DNA of 64,000 bases from Nonomuraea gerenzanensis (GTDB taxonomy: Bacteria > Actinomycetota > Actinomycetes > Streptosporangiales > Streptosporangiaceae). Numbering within the stretch: the first letter of the stretch is position 1; every line of letters starts with the position of its first letter. The translations under genes were made by a program, and so were the position numbers. Where the stretch lies: assembly GCF_020215645.1 (NCBI RefSeq), contig NZ_CP084058.1, positions 10,780,501-10,844,500 on the forward strand, in the 5' to 3' direction. The notes beneath the pieces are model-generated. The model was not told where the DNA came from and searched no databases. It saw nothing but the letters and a program-made list of their open reading frames with translations. This document shows positions 1-12,131 of the stretch, piece after piece.

Positions 1-110
1 CGGGGAGTGGCCCGCACCACCTCGCCGGGGGCGAGGGTGGCCTCCGGCTGCGTCAGTAACAGCACATCGGCCGTCAGCACCGCGACCAGGGTCACCACGA
101 TGAACGGCAC
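1..110 (-). CDS. N-terminus of a membrane-anchored protein (partial)
   Basis: Reading leftward from GTG at 110 gives a short N-terminus, one hydrophobic helix (VPFIVVTLVAVLTADVLLL) and then a hydrophilic segment that leaves the window. This fits a signal-anchored or secreted protein. No good ribosome binding site is visible. The frame stays open further upstream, so the true start could lie nearer 150. The frame contains a TTA leucine codon at 57-59, rare in such genomes and often a mark of bldA-dependent expression. The gene is not identified. Confidence 0.4.
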   Translation of the reverse strand, partial: MPFIVVTLVAVLTADVLLLTQPEATLAPGEVVRATP

Positions 111-183
111 GAGTTTGTAGGTATTACGCCGTTTACGGGTCTTGACTAAGAAACTGAGGTCTTGCCGGATTCCGGACCCATGC

Positions 184-216
184 GAAAATTCCGCCGGGCC
201 AACGGGGGCCCGGCGG
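184..216 (-). terminator. Intrinsic terminator of greA
   Basis: A perfect 10-bp inverted repeat (191-200 paired with 207-216, 6-nt loop) lies 17 nt past the greA stop. On the minus strand it is followed directly by AATTTT. A GC-rich stem with a short U tract is the classical rho-independent form, uncommon in high-GC actinomycetes. Confidence 0.8.
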
Positions 217-232
217 TCGTGGTCCAGGGGGG

Positions 233-733
233 TCAGTTGCCGATGTACGGCACAGCCTCGAGGATCTCGACGGTGTTCTGCCGTCCGTTGGGCAGGGAGT
301 ACGTGGCCTTCTCACCGATCTTCTTGCCGTTGATCGCCGCCCCGAGGGGGGACTTGGGCGAGTAGACGTCGATCGGCGCGCCGCTCTCCTCGCGGGAGGC
401 GAGCAGGAAGGTGACCTCGTCGTCGTCGCCGACGAACCGGATGGTCACGGTCATGCCGGGGCCCACCACACCCTCCGCCTTGGGGGCCTCTCCCACCTGG
501 GCGTTGTCGAGAATCTGCCGGAGGTGGAAGATCCGGGCCTCCATCTTGCCCTGCTCGTCCTTGGCGGCGTGGTATCCGCCGTTCTCGCGCAGGTCGCCCT
601 CTTCACGGGCGGCCTCGATCTTCTTGGCGATGTCGACGCGCCCGGGGCCAGAGAGATACTCGTACTCCGCCTTCAGGCGGTCGTACGCCTCCTGCGTCAG
701 CCATGTGACGTTCTCATCGCGAGAGTCGGCCAC
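233..733 (-). CDS. greA: Transcription elongation factor GreA
   Basis: 166 aa, the usual GreA length. The N-terminal half is the antiparallel coiled coil that enters the RNA polymerase secondary channel, with the acidic tip region around EEGDLRENGGYHAAKDEQ. The C-terminal half is the FKBP-like globular domain ending in SPLGAAINGKKIGE. GreA stimulates RNA cleavage by backtracked polymerase. The GTG start is fixed by AAGGAG seven bases upstream. It is transcribed away from mca, and the order greA-DUF4307-mca is the conserved actinobacterial one. A hairpin with a U tract follows the gene. Confidence 0.97.
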   Translation of the reverse strand: MADSRDENVTWLTQEAYDRLKAEYEYLSGPGRVDIAKKIEAAREEGDLRENGGYHAAKDEQGKMEARIFHLRQILDNAQVGEAPKAEGVVGPGMTVTIRFVGDDDEVTFLLASREESGAPIDVYSPKSPLGAAINGKKIGEKATYSLPNGRQNTVEILEAVPYIGN

Positions 734-799
734 GGGTTCTCCTTGCTTGCCTAGGGGGCCCTGAGATCATCTGAGGTTGCGTACGGTTGAATTGCGAAA

Positions 800-815
800 G
801 GCTAACAAGTTAACC
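800..815. promoter_or_regulatory. Imperfect inverted repeat upstream of greA
   Basis: GGCTAAC-AA-GTTAACC, one mismatch, lies in a relatively AT-rich stretch about 70 nt upstream of the greA start and just beyond the end of the DUF4307 gene. It could be an operator or promoter element for greA. No regulator is assigned. Confidence 0.35.
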
Positions 816-841
816 GCTCGAACGCTTCCCCAAATGTCTCA

Positions 842-1261
842 CTATACGAGATTGCAGTACTGGATGTGGACGGAAGTCGCCTGACCACTCGTGTCGAGGC
901 TTTCCTTGAGCTGCTTACTACCCTCACCAGGCGGGATTCTTACTTCCTTGCTGCCCACTTCCGCATGATTGACGTCCAGAGCCCTGATCCGGCAGACGGC
1001 CACCCTATCGTCTGGCTTGTAGACCTCAAAGGTGATCTCGGCCCTGCTGGGCCCGTTCACCTTGAACGTCACGACCTGGGCCGGCGCCTCCGAGCCCCCG
1101 GCCGTCATCGACCACATCACGTAGCCCCAGCCACCTGCGATGATGGCCACGAGCACGCCGATCACCACGTGGACGACAAGCCGGCCACCTCGTCTGGGTC
1201 GGTCTGGAAAGTCGTCGGGCGTGCCGAGAACTGGCCCGTTCCCGGCATCTCTGGTGACCAT
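842..1261 (-). CDS. DUF4307 family membrane protein
   Basis: 139 aa. A hydrophilic N-terminal tail of about 28 residues precedes one transmembrane helix (VVHVVIGVLVAIIAGGWGYV) and an extracytoplasmic beta-rich domain with two cysteines (VCRIRAL, IQYCNLV), the layout of DUF4307. Its position between greA and mca, both in conserved orientation, matches Rv1081c of M. tuberculosis (from memory). The function is unknown. The ATG at 1261 is preferred because GGGAG lies eight bases upstream; longer reading to 1405 lacks support. Confidence 0.85.
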   Translation of the reverse strand: MVTRDAGNGPVLGTPDDFPDRPRRGGRLVVHVVIGVLVAIIAGGWGYVMWSMTAGGSEAPAQVVTFKVNGPSRAEITFEVYKPDDRVAVCRIRALDVNHAEVGSKEVRIPPGEGSKQLKESLDTSGQATSVHIQYCNLV

Positions 1262-1297
1262 GGCGGAATCTCCCTGCACTCCCTCAGCGTTATCCGA

Positions 1298-1307
1298 GAC
1301 AATTGTC
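1298..1307. promoter_or_regulatory. Palindrome in the DUF4307/mca divergent region
   Basis: A perfect 10-bp palindrome GACAATTGTC sits in the 134-bp region between the divergent starts of the DUF4307 gene and mca. Being the only AT-rich palindrome there, it is a candidate operator or part of the two promoters. No regulator is assigned. Confidence 0.35.
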
Positions 1308-1395
1308 GCCCGCGGGGGGTGTGCCCTCGCGACCGCCCAGCAGAAACTAACCTCTCTGGGCGACTGACCGGTCCCGACTGAGGAGCTTCGAGCCC

Positions 1396-2280
1396 GTGAG
1401 TGCACCGCTGAGGCTGATGGCCGTTCACGCCCACCCCGACGACGAGTCGAGCAAGGGCGCCGCCACGATGGCGCGTTACGTGCGTGAAGGCGTGGAAGTG
1501 CTGGTCTGTACCCTCACGGGCGGTGAGCGCGGATCCGTGCTCAACCCCAAGATGGACCGGCCTGAGATCGTCGCCAACATCGGGGAGGTGCGCAAGGCCG
1601 AGATGGCCAGGGCGCGCGAGATCCTCGGTGTCGAGCAGCGTTTCATGGGTTTCGTGGACTCCGGGCTGCCGGAGAACGAGGACGAGCAGCTTCCTGAGGG
1701 CTGCTTCGCCCTGCAGAAGCTGGAGGACGCCTCGGCGCCGCTGGTGGCGGCCGTCCGCGCGTTCAGGCCGCACGTGATCATCACCTATGACGACGACGGC
1801 GGTTACCCGCACCCCGACCACATCATGACGAACAGGGTCTCCGTGGAGGCGTTCGAGGCGGCCGGCGACCCCGACCGCTACCCGGGCACCGGCGACCCCT
1901 GGCAGCCGCTCAAGCTCTACTACCAGATGGGCTTCACCAAGGAGCGCTTCGAGGCGCTGCACGAGGCGATGACCGAGCGCGGCCTGGGCTCCCCGTACGC
2001 CGACTGGATCTCCCGCTGGGAGGACCGCCCGGCCAAGTGGCCGGTGACCACGCGGGTGCCGTGCGGCGAGTACTTCGAGATCCGCGACGAGGCGCTGAAG
2101 GCGCACGCCACCCAGGTCGACCCCGACAGCTGGTGGTTCGTCTGCCCGCGCGAGCTGCAGCAGGAGATCTGGCCGACCGAGGACTACCACCTGGCGCGCT
2201 CGCTGGTGGACACCGAGCTGCCGGAGGACGACCTGTTCGCGGGCATCCACGCCGACGAGGTCGAGCCCGCCTGCCACTGA
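1396..2280 (+). CDS. mca: Mycothiol S-conjugate amidase Mca
   Basis: 294 aa, usual for Mca. It is a LmbE/PIG-L zinc amidase that cleaves mycothiol S-conjugates to release mercapturic acids for export, a cytoplasmic detoxification step in actinobacteria. The zinc motif HAHPDDE is at residues 11-17 and the third ligand motif YPHPDH near residue 144. The early GERGSVLNPKMDRP segment is characteristic of Mca; the paralogue MshB (deacetylase) is the alternative, but the greA-DUF4307-mca context favours Mca. GTG start with GAGGAG about ten bases upstream. Confidence 0.95.
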   Translation: MSAPLRLMAVHAHPDDESSKGAATMARYVREGVEVLVCTLTGGERGSVLNPKMDRPEIVANIGEVRKAEMARAREILGVEQRFMGFVDSGLPENEDEQLPEGCFALQKLEDASAPLVAAVRAFRPHVIITYDDDGGYPHPDHIMTNRVSVEAFEAAGDPDRYPGTGDPWQPLKLYYQMGFTKERFEALHEAMTERGLGSPYADWISRWEDRPAKWPVTTRVPCGEYFEIRDEALKAHATQVDPDSWWFVCPRELQQEIWPTEDYHLARSLVDTELPEDDLFAGIHADEVEPACH

Positions 2281-2329
2281 GCGGACCGCTGGCCGGACCA
2301 CGGCACCTCGGTGGCAGACTGGAGGGGTG

Positions 2330-2512
2330 ATGGTTCTAGCAGCAGGTGAAGTGAGCCCGGGCCTGCTCGGGTTCGTCGTCGTGGCCCTGCTCGGGTTCGC
2401 CCTGTACATCCTGATCAAGTCGATGAACAAGCAGATGTCGAAGATCCAGGTGCCGCGCGAGGGCGAGATCGAGGCCGAGGCGGCCCGCGAGGACGAGAAG
2501 GCCAAGAAGTAG
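2330..2512 (+). CDS. Small single-pass membrane protein
   Basis: 60 aa. An N-terminal transmembrane helix (LLGFVVVALLGFALYILI) is followed by a charged cytoplasmic tail rich in Glu and Lys. It lies directly after mca, the position of Rv1083 in M. tuberculosis (from memory), which is also a small membrane protein. GGAGG at 2321-2325 leaves four bases to ATG 2330; a GTG at 2327 is in frame but too close. The stop codon abuts the ATG of the next gene, so the two are probably co-transcribed. Function unknown. Confidence 0.8.
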   Translation: MVLAAGEVSPGLLGFVVVALLGFALYILIKSMNKQMSKIQVPREGEIEAEAAREDEKAKK

Positions 2513-2791
2513 ATGGCAATCGAGATCGTCGACAACTCGACGCAGAGCCGGTTCGAGATCCTCGTGGACGGCAAGGTCGCCGGGTTCGCCGACTACCTGC
2601 TGCTGCCCACGAAGATCATCTTCACGCACACCGAGGTGCTGCCCGCCTACGAGGGTCAGGGGCTGGCGGGCAAGCTCGTCGGGCACGCCCTGCAGGCGAG
2701 CGCCGACACCGGCCTGCGGGTCGAGCCGCGCTGCCCCTACGTCGCCAAGTACATCGAGCGCCATCCGGAGTTCCAGAGCCTGGTGGGCTGA
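2513..2791 (+). CDS. Short GNAT-fold acetyltransferase (YidJ/Acetyltransf_CG type)
   Basis: 92 aa. The central segment TEVLPAYEGQGLAGKLVGHAL is the acetyl-CoA binding motif A of the small GCN5-related family typified by YjdJ/YidJ. The N-terminal strands and the C-terminal PRCPYVAKYIERHPE motif also fit. Members are one-domain proteins of about 90-100 aa with unknown acceptors. It starts at the base after the stop of the preceding membrane protein, so the expression is likely coupled with mca. Confidence 0.85.
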   Translation: MAIEIVDNSTQSRFEILVDGKVAGFADYLLLPTKIIFTHTEVLPAYEGQGLAGKLVGHALQASADTGLRVEPRCPYVAKYIERHPEFQSLVG

Positions 2792-2825
2792 GCCCCAACC
2801 CCTGGGCGCCCGGTGGGCCGAGCGG

Positions 2826-3980
2826 TCACTCCTGCGCGGGCGACCAGGCGCGTTCGAGCGCCTTGGGCAGCCCCCACCAGCCCAGCGGGGTGAGCACCTC
2901 GTCGTCGTCCACGACGCCGAGCAGCCGCCACAGGCTCACCACCGACTCGAACAGGCCCTCCGTCGCGTCGAGGTCGTCCTCGTCCTGCTCGTCGATGTCG
3001 ATGTCCTCCGACTCGGCGATCAGGCGCGCCATGCGCTCGGGCGAGGCCAGCACCCCGGGGCCCAGCCGCACCAGCGCCGCCACCCCGGCCAGCCAGTCGG
3101 CGTGCTGGATCGCGCAGAGGTTGGCCAGCGCGGCGTCCTCCTCGCTCAGGTCCCCGTCGAGGTCGGTGAACTCCTCCAGGACGTCCTCGCCGTCCGACAG
3201 GTCCGAGATCGGCCCGGCGATGCCCGCCGCCACCGACAGCCACAGCTCCATGTCGTCGTCGGGCACCGGCCGGTCGCCGAACCCGGCGCAGGCCCGCAGC
3301 ACGTTGGCGGGATAGCCGGGCAGGGCCAGCAGCGCGCGCAGCCGCGTGGCGGCCGCGTCCAGCGCCGCGACGGGCACCTCGGGCTGCTTGGGCAGCTCCG
3401 CCAGGATCCGCCGCAGCTCCGACAGCGCGAACGCCTCCTCCTCGTCCCAGGCCGCGAACAGCTCCTCGTCCTGCTCGTCGCTGACCGCGAAGCCCGGCAC
3501 CCGCCCGTCCGGCAGCGCCGCGCCCAGCCAGCGCTCCTGCAGCTCCTCGTAGGCCGAGCGGGCGTCGGGGTCGCCGGCGGCCAGCGCGTCGGGGTCGATC
3601 TCCCCGGCCGCCACCCGCTCCTCCAGGTAGGCCACCAGCCGGGCGAACATCTCACTCGCCACGGGCCCGCGCTCGTCCTCCTCCGGCCAGACGAAGTAGC
3701 TGGGCGTCATCAGGATCGGCTCAGTGCCCGTGGACTCCACCCACCGCTGCACGTCGCCCACCGTGGCCACCCCGGCCTCGATCGAGCTCAGCGTCGCCTT
3801 GGCGGAGTCCCAGAACGCCAGGGAGAGCGGGTTGCCCGCAGCCATCATGGCCCGCCGCAGGTCGGGCAGCGCCACGAGCGCCACGCCCGACGGCACGGCG
3901 AGCAGTGCCCGTGCCACGTCTCTGCGCGTGAGGGCCGTCGCCGGACGACCGGCCTGGGCGCAGACGAAGTCCATATCCAC
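2826..3980 (-). CDS. Acidic hypothetical protein
   Basis: 384 aa, strongly acidic, with Asp/Glu-rich stretches near the C-terminus ([16 protein letters not shown]). No catalytic motif, signal peptide or clear membrane helix is seen. Predicted helices and the [20 protein letters not shown] segment hint at a winged-helix-like C-terminal part, but this is weak. It converges with the mca operon and diverges from the YyaL gene, sharing a short upstream region. Start is GTG 3980, with ATG 3974 an in-frame alternative. Function not recognised. Confidence 0.75.
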   Translation of the reverse strand: MDMDFVCAQAGRPATALTRRDVARALLAVPSGVALVALPDLRRAMMAAGNPLSLAFWDSAKATLSSIEAGVATVGDVQRWVESTGTEPILMTPSYFVWPEEDERGPVASEMFARLVAYLEERVAAGEIDPDALAAGDPDARSAYEELQERWLGAALPDGRVPGFAVSDEQDEELFAAWDEEEAFALSELRRILAELPKQPEVPVAALDAAATRLRALLALPGYPANVLRACAGFGDRPVPDDDMELWLSVAAGIAGPISDLSDGEDVLEEFTDLDGDLSEEDAALANLCAIQHADWLAGVAALVRLGPGVLASPERMARLIAESEDIDIDEQDEDDLDATEGLFESVVSLWRLLGVVDDDEVLTPLGWWGLPKALERAWSPAQE

Positions 3981-4080
3981 GCACGTAACCTACGCCGTGG
4001 CAGCCCGCTCAGTCATCGTCGCGCACCGGGCTGCCGTGGCGGCGAGCCGCCGCCGTCTAGGGTGGGCGGTGGAGGTCCTG

Positions 4081-6102
<2,022 letters not shown>

Positions 6103-6176
6103 CAGGAAAGGCGGCTCGGGGCGCCTGACGGCCCGCGTGCCTCGCGCGCGGAGCCCGGCTCAGGCCCTGCCCGGGC

Positions 6177-8327
6177 CTAGCGGTTCACCTGCTGGGGGCG
6201 GCCGCTCCTGCCGTCGCCCTCCTCGGTCTCCTGCACCGACGGCTGGTCGGGGATCTCGGTGTCGGGCGGGGACGTCTGCTCCGGCTGCTCCTCCGGCCCG
6301 TCGTTCTCCGGCGCCTCGGTCATGGGCGGGTCGGTGAACGGCGGCTGGCTGGAGTCGGGCTCGGGCCCGTCCCAGTCGTCCTGGCTCGGCGGCGGCGAAT
6401 ACTGCTGCTCGGGCACGTCGCTGTCGCGGTCGGGCTCGGAGTAGCCGGACGACCAGCCGTACTCCGACGGCTCGGGGAACTCCTCGACCGGCTCGCCCTC
6501 CATCGCCTCGGTCATGAACGCCCGCCAGATCTGCGCGGGCAGCTGGCCGCCGAACTGCGTGCCGTACCCGGGGATGGAGACCGTGGCGTTGTCGTCGCGG
6601 AACATGTTCACCGCCACCGCGAGCTGCGGCGTGAAGCCGTTGAACCAGACGGACCTGGAGTCGTCGGTGGTGCCGGTCTTGCCCGCCACCGGACGGTCGT
6701 AGAGGCGGGCGGCGGTGCCGGTGCCGTACTTGACGACCTGCTGCATCGCATAGATCGTGTCGGCCGCGGCCTGCTCGTCCACCACCTTGGTCTCGACCGG
6801 CTTGACCATCTCCTTGCGGCCCTCCGCGTCGGTGACCGACCTGACCACGTGCGCCTCCACGTGCACGCCCTTGTTGGCGAAGGTGGAGAAGCCCGAGGCG
6901 TTCTGGACGGCGCTGACGGAGGAGACGCCGAGCGGGAAGGAGGCGGCCTCCTTCTGCTTGTCGAGCTGGGCGGCGGGGATGCCGGCCGCCTCGGCGGTCG
7001 CGGCCACCTTGTCCAGGCCGACCTTCTGGCCGAGGTCCACGAAGGCGGTGTTGACGGAGTTCTGGGTGGCGCTGACCAGGTTGATCTGGCCGTAGGAACG
7101 GTCGCCGTCGTTGGGGATCGCCTGGGACGCCGAGGCGACGCGCAGCGGCGAGTTGCCGTCGACCCTGGTGGACAGGTCGAAGCCGTTGTTCAGCGCGGCG
7201 GCCAGCGTGTACGGCTTGAACGTGGACCCGGCCATCACCTTGGCCGAGAAGGCGCTGTCGTAGTACTTCGACTGCGACGGCCTGCCCCCGTAGAAGGCGA
7301 TGACCTCGCCCGTGGCGGGATCGACGGCGGCCAGGCCCGTGCGCACCTTCTTGGGCGTGCTGTCCGGCAGCGTGTCCTCCACCGCCCGCTGGGCGGCCTG
7401 CATGAGCTTCTTGTCGAACGTGGTGACGATCTTGAGGCCGCCGCTGTTGATGTCCTCGTCGGTGTAGCCGCGCCGGTTCAGCTCGGCCGTGACCTGCTCC
7501 AGCATGTACTGGGCCTGGCCCTTGAGCTCGAACGGCTTCTTCGGGGCCGCCAGCTCGGGGAAGCGCTGGGCGGCCACCTGCTCGGTGGTCAGCGAGCCGG
7601 TCTGGCCCATCGCGTTGATCACCGACTGCCAGCGTTCCCTGGCCGCGACCAGGTCGGAGCCCTTGGGGTCGGCGAAGCGGCTGGGCTGCTGGATCACCGC
7701 CGCCAGGTACGCCCCCTCCGAGACCGACAGGTCCTCGACGTCCTTGCCGAAGTAGGCGCGGGCGGCCGACTGCACGCCGTTGGCGCCGCGGCCGAAGTAG
7801 ATCGTGTTCAGGTACTGCTCCAGCACCCAGTCCTTCGACTTGGACTGGTCGACCTTCATCGCGATGAGGATCTCCTTGAACTTCCTGGTGACGGAGCGTT
7901 CCTGGCTGAGCCCGCTGTAGTAGTTGCGCACGAGCTGCTGGGTGATGGTGGAGCCGCCCTGGAGCTGCTGGCCGGTCACGGTGGACCAGACGGCCCGGCC
8001 GGTGCCCTTGAGCGAGACCCCGGCGTCCTCGTAGAACGAGCGGTTCTCGGCGGCGATCACCGCGTCGCGCACGTGCTTGGGCACCCGGGCCAGCTCGACC
8101 TTCCTGCGGTCGATGCCCTGCCGGGCGAGCACGCTTTTCCCGTCGCGGTAATAGATCACCGAGCCCTGCGCGGTCGCCTGCTTCTGGGTCGTATCCGGAA
8201 TCGGAGTCAAAGCCCAGGCAATGGCGAAAAGCCCGGCCAGTACGACGATTCCCGTGCCGATCGAAACCAGGAGAACCCGGAGAATCCGCCGCCGTTTCCG
8301 CATTCCGATACCACCGCCACTCCGCAC
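6177..8327 (-). CDS. Bifunctional class A penicillin-binding protein
   Basis: 716 aa. A short cytoplasmic basic segment and one membrane anchor (19-40) precede a GT51 glycosyltransferase domain with catalytic Glu94 in AAENRSF and the GGSTITQQLVRN motif near 124-135. A transpeptidase domain follows with SxxK (S368-K371), SVN (424-426) and KTGT (550-553). It polymerises and cross-links peptidoglycan outside the membrane. The C-terminal ~90 residues are a Pro/Glu/Asp-rich low-complexity tail, common in actinobacterial PBPs. Start GTG 8327 has AGGGGGG six bases upstream; ATG 8303 is an alternative. Confidence 0.95.
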   Translation of the reverse strand: MRSGGGIGMRKRRRILRVLLVSIGTGIVVLAGLFAIAWALTPIPDTTQKQATAQGSVIYYRDGKSVLARQGIDRRKVELARVPKHVRDAVIAAENRSFYEDAGVSLKGTGRAVWSTVTGQQLQGGSTITQQLVRNYYSGLSQERSVTRKFKEILIAMKVDQSKSKDWVLEQYLNTIYFGRGANGVQSAARAYFGKDVEDLSVSEGAYLAAVIQQPSRFADPKGSDLVAARERWQSVINAMGQTGSLTTEQVAAQRFPELAAPKKPFELKGQAQYMLEQVTAELNRRGYTDEDINSGGLKIVTTFDKKLMQAAQRAVEDTLPDSTPKKVRTGLAAVDPATGEVIAFYGGRPSQSKYYDSAFSAKVMAGSTFKPYTLAAALNNGFDLSTRVDGNSPLRVASASQAIPNDGDRSYGQINLVSATQNSVNTAFVDLGQKVGLDKVAATAEAAGIPAAQLDKQKEAASFPLGVSSVSAVQNASGFSTFANKGVHVEAHVVRSVTDAEGRKEMVKPVETKVVDEQAAADTIYAMQQVVKYGTGTAARLYDRPVAGKTGTTDDSRSVWFNGFTPQLAVAVNMFRDDNATVSIPGYGTQFGGQLPAQIWRAFMTEAMEGEPVEEFPEPSEYGWSSGYSEPDRDSDVPEQQYSPPPSQDDWDGPEPDSSQPPFTDPPMTEAPENDGPEEQPEQTSPPDTEIPDQPSVQETEEGDGRSGRPQQVNR

Positions 8328-8428
8328 CCTCGACCCCCCTCGTCAAGCCTCGCCCAACCCCCGCAAGCTGGGCGAATGGTAAGGGTAAACGATCGACAAT
8401 GGTGCCTAGTCCCTCAGCGATAGTACGT

Positions 8429-8908
8429 CTACCCGGCCCCCCGATGCGGAACATCGGCGACCAAAGGCAGCACTCGGTAGGGAACCGGGGTGTCGAGTGC
8501 GATGATCGAATTAGTCCGGAGTACGCCGTGAACATCGACGATCCGATCGATAACCCGCTGTAAATCGGCGTTCGTTCTGGCGACCACGCGGCACAGCAGA
8601 TCGCTGTCACCGGTGATCGTGTGCACCTCCAGCACCTCGGGGATGGCGGCCAGCCGGTCGGCCACCGGATCGTGCCCGGCCACCTGCCTGATCTCCATGC
8701 TGACGAACGCGGTCACGTGGTAGCCGAGCGCGGCGGGCGACACGTCGGGGCCGAAGCCCGTGATCACCCCCCTGTCCATGAGCCGGTCGAGCCGGGCCTG
8801 GACCGTGCCGCGGGCCACGCCGAGCCGCCGCGAGCACTCCAGCACGCCGAGCCGGGGCTCGGCGGTCAGCAGGGCGATCAGCCGGGAGTCGAGCTCGTCG
8901 ATTGTCAT
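8429..8908 (-). CDS. AsnC/Lrp family transcriptional regulator
   Basis: 159 aa. An N-terminal winged helix-turn-helix (about residues 3-62, with VLECSRRLGVARGTVQARL) is joined to a C-terminal RAM/ACT-like ligand domain. The ATG at 8908 matches family N-termini (MTIDELDSRL). No Shine-Dalgarno is seen, so it may be leaderless. It is divergent from hppD, a pairing common in actinobacteria, and the region between carries a long perfect inverted repeat. It probably senses an aromatic amino acid or catabolite and controls hppD and itself (inference). Confidence 0.92.
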   Translation of the reverse strand: MTIDELDSRLIALLTAEPRLGVLECSRRLGVARGTVQARLDRLMDRGVITGFGPDVSPAALGYHVTAFVSMEIRQVAGHDPVADRLAAIPEVLEVHTITGDSDLLCRVVARTNADLQRVIDRIVDVHGVLRTNSIIALDTPVPYRVLPLVADVPHRGAG

Positions 8909-8966
8909 GCTGTACAGAATTACCCGAAGAGGCCGCCCACGACTAGACAGATTGTGCACTCATTGA

Positions 8967-10121
<1,155 letters not shown>

Positions 10122-10155
10122 TTTGTCCCGACTTGGTGGTGGTCATCCAGACATC

Positions 10156-10599
10156 ATGGGACTGCCGCCACCGGGCTTGGCGGGACGCTGGCGGCGGTTG
10201 TTCGCCGGCGTCCTCGACTGGCTCGTCATCAACCTCGCCGCCGCGCCGTTCAACTGGACGAGCTGGCACCACGTCTGGGACGAGAGCAGGGGCGACTGGG
10301 AGCGTTATCCGGTCGAGCACACCTTCGTGGCCGGTCTGGTGGCCTTCCTCTACTTCTGGCTGCTGCACGCCTTCTGGAACGGTCAGACCCTGGGCAAGAA
10401 ACTGTTCGGTCTCCGTGTCGTGTCCGAGTACGGCGGGAGGATAGGGGTCGGGCAGGCAGCGGTCAGGCAGGCCGTCTTCAGCGTGCTCGGCTGGCTGTGC
10501 TGCGTCGGCCCCCTCGTGGATCTCGGCTGGATCCTCTTCGACCCCCGTAAACAGGCCGTACACGACAAGGCAGCCAGGACGGTCGTCGTGAATGCCTGA
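10156..10599 (+). CDS. RDD family membrane protein
   Basis: 147 aa. It begins with the RDD signature (LAGRWRRLFAGVLDWLVI), has about three hydrophobic segments, and contains the conserved NGQTLGKKLFGLRVV and PLVDLGWILFDPRKQAVHDKAA motifs. RDD proteins are integral membrane proteins with roles suggested in ion or small-molecule transport; this one has no assigned function. ATG 10156 is preferred to a TTG at 10123 that would start two bases after the hppD stop. Confidence 0.85.
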   Translation: MGLPPPGLAGRWRRLFAGVLDWLVINLAAAPFNWTSWHHVWDESRGDWERYPVEHTFVAGLVAFLYFWLLHAFWNGQTLGKKLFGLRVVSEYGGRIGVGQAAVRQAVFSVLGWLCCVGPLVDLGWILFDPRKQAVHDKAARTVVVNA

Positions 10600-10645
10600 C
10601 TCAGCGTAATATTCAGGTCACGATACGAAGGGGGCTCGTACGCAC

Positions 10646-12058
10646 ATGCGTGTCAACAGGCGCGGGGTGGCCATGCTGGCGACGCTCATCAGCGTGCTGG
10701 CCTGCTCACCCGCAGACGAGCCGACCCCGCCGGCCGCCGGGCAGAGCGCGGCCGACCGGCGCGCGGGCGCGCCCGGCATCGGCGACCCCGACTTCCCCCG
10801 CGACGGCAACGGCGGCTACGACGTCGCGCACTACGACCTGAGGGTCGACTACACGCCCGCCACCAAGCGGCTCGACGGCGTCACCACGATCGACGCCGCC
10901 GCCACCCAGGAGCTGTCCAGCTTCAACCTCGACCTGACCGGGCTCGACGTGCGCGAGGTCGCCGTCAACGACGCGCCCGCGACATTCACCAGGAAGGGCG
11001 ACGAGCTGACCGTGCGGCCCGCGCGGGCGCTCACCGAGGGCGCTCCGTTCACCGTCAAGGTCGCCTACACCGGTCAGCCCAAGCCGGCCAGCGACAACGC
11101 CAACCTCGGCACCTACGGCTTCATCCCCACCCCCGACGGCGCCTTCGTGGCCTCCGAGCCCAACGGCTCCAAGACCTGGTTCCCCAACAACGACCACCCC
11201 GCTGACAAGGCCACCTTCGACTTCACGATCACCGTGCCCGCCGGGCTGACCGCCCTGGCCAACGGCGAGCAGGCCGGGCAGCCCACCACCGCGGGCGGCA
11301 AGACGACCTACCGCTGGCGCGAGCGCCATCCGATGGCGACCTACCTGGCCACGGCCACGCTGGGCAAGTTCAGCCTGCGCCAGGGCAGCACCGCCGCCGG
11401 CATCCCCAACCTGGCCGCCGCCGACCCCAGGTTCGCCGGCTCGCTCGACTCGCTCTACACCCTGTCCGGGCAGATCACCGACCACTGGGCGACGGTGTTC
11501 GGCCCCTACCCGTTCTCCTCGACCGGCGGCGTGGTCGACGACTACTCCGCCGGCTACGCCCTGGAGAACCAGACCAAGCCGCTGTACGGCGGCTTCCAGC
11601 CCGACGAGTCGATCATCGCGCACGAGCTGGCGCACCAGTGGTTCGGCAACAGCCTGACGATCAAGCGCTGGAAGGACCTCTGGCTCAACGAGGGCTTCGC
11701 CACCTACGCCGAGTGGCTGTGGGCCGAGCACAAGGGCACCAAGACCGCCGAGGCCACGTTCCGGGAGCTGCTCAAGCGCCCCGCCACCGACCCGATGTGG
11801 AAGTATCCCCCGGGCCGCGCCAAGCCCGACGACCTGTTCAACCAGTCCGTCTACACGCGCGGCGGCATGACCCTGCACGCCCTGCGCGGGGCCATCGGCG
11901 ACCCCACGTTCTTCGCCCTGCTCAAGGCGTGGACCACCGAGCATCGCTACGGTCATGTGACGACCGAGCAGTTCGTCGCGCTCGCCGAGCGCCTGTCCGG
12001 CAAGAGCCTCGACCCGCTCTTCGACGCCTGGCTCTTCCAGCCACGCAAACCCGCCTGA
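10646..12058 (+). CDS. Lipoprotein M1-family zinc metallopeptidase
   Basis: 470 aa. A type II signal with lipobox VLAC (Cys20) predicts membrane anchoring outside the cell. The N-terminal part is the beta-sandwich typical of M1 aminopeptidases. The catalytic domain has HELAH (326-330) with third ligand Glu349 in LWLNEGFATYAEW. The exopeptidase motif usually written GAMEN reads GYALEN (303-308), keeping the Gly, Glu and Asn. It is shorter than full aminopeptidase N because the C-terminal helical domain is missing, the usual form for secreted actinobacterial M1 proteins. Confidence 0.92.
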   Translation: MRVNRRGVAMLATLISVLACSPADEPTPPAAGQSAADRRAGAPGIGDPDFPRDGNGGYDVAHYDLRVDYTPATKRLDGVTTIDAAATQELSSFNLDLTGLDVREVAVNDAPATFTRKGDELTVRPARALTEGAPFTVKVAYTGQPKPASDNANLGTYGFIPTPDGAFVASEPNGSKTWFPNNDHPADKATFDFTITVPAGLTALANGEQAGQPTTAGGKTTYRWRERHPMATYLATATLGKFSLRQGSTAAGIPNLAAADPRFAGSLDSLYTLSGQITDHWATVFGPYPFSSTGGVVDDYSAGYALENQTKPLYGGFQPDESIIAHELAHQWFGNSLTIKRWKDLWLNEGFATYAEWLWAEHKGTKTAEATFRELLKRPATDPMWKYPPGRAKPDDLFNQSVYTRGGMTLHALRGAIGDPTFFALLKAWTTEHRYGHVTTEQFVALAERLSGKSLDPLFDAWLFQPRKPA

Positions 12059-12131
12059 CCTTCGCGGAAACGCTTCGCGCCGCCCGGTCCAAGAACAGGC
12101 GTAAGGGCGAACGACGAAGGGAGCGGGGCCG

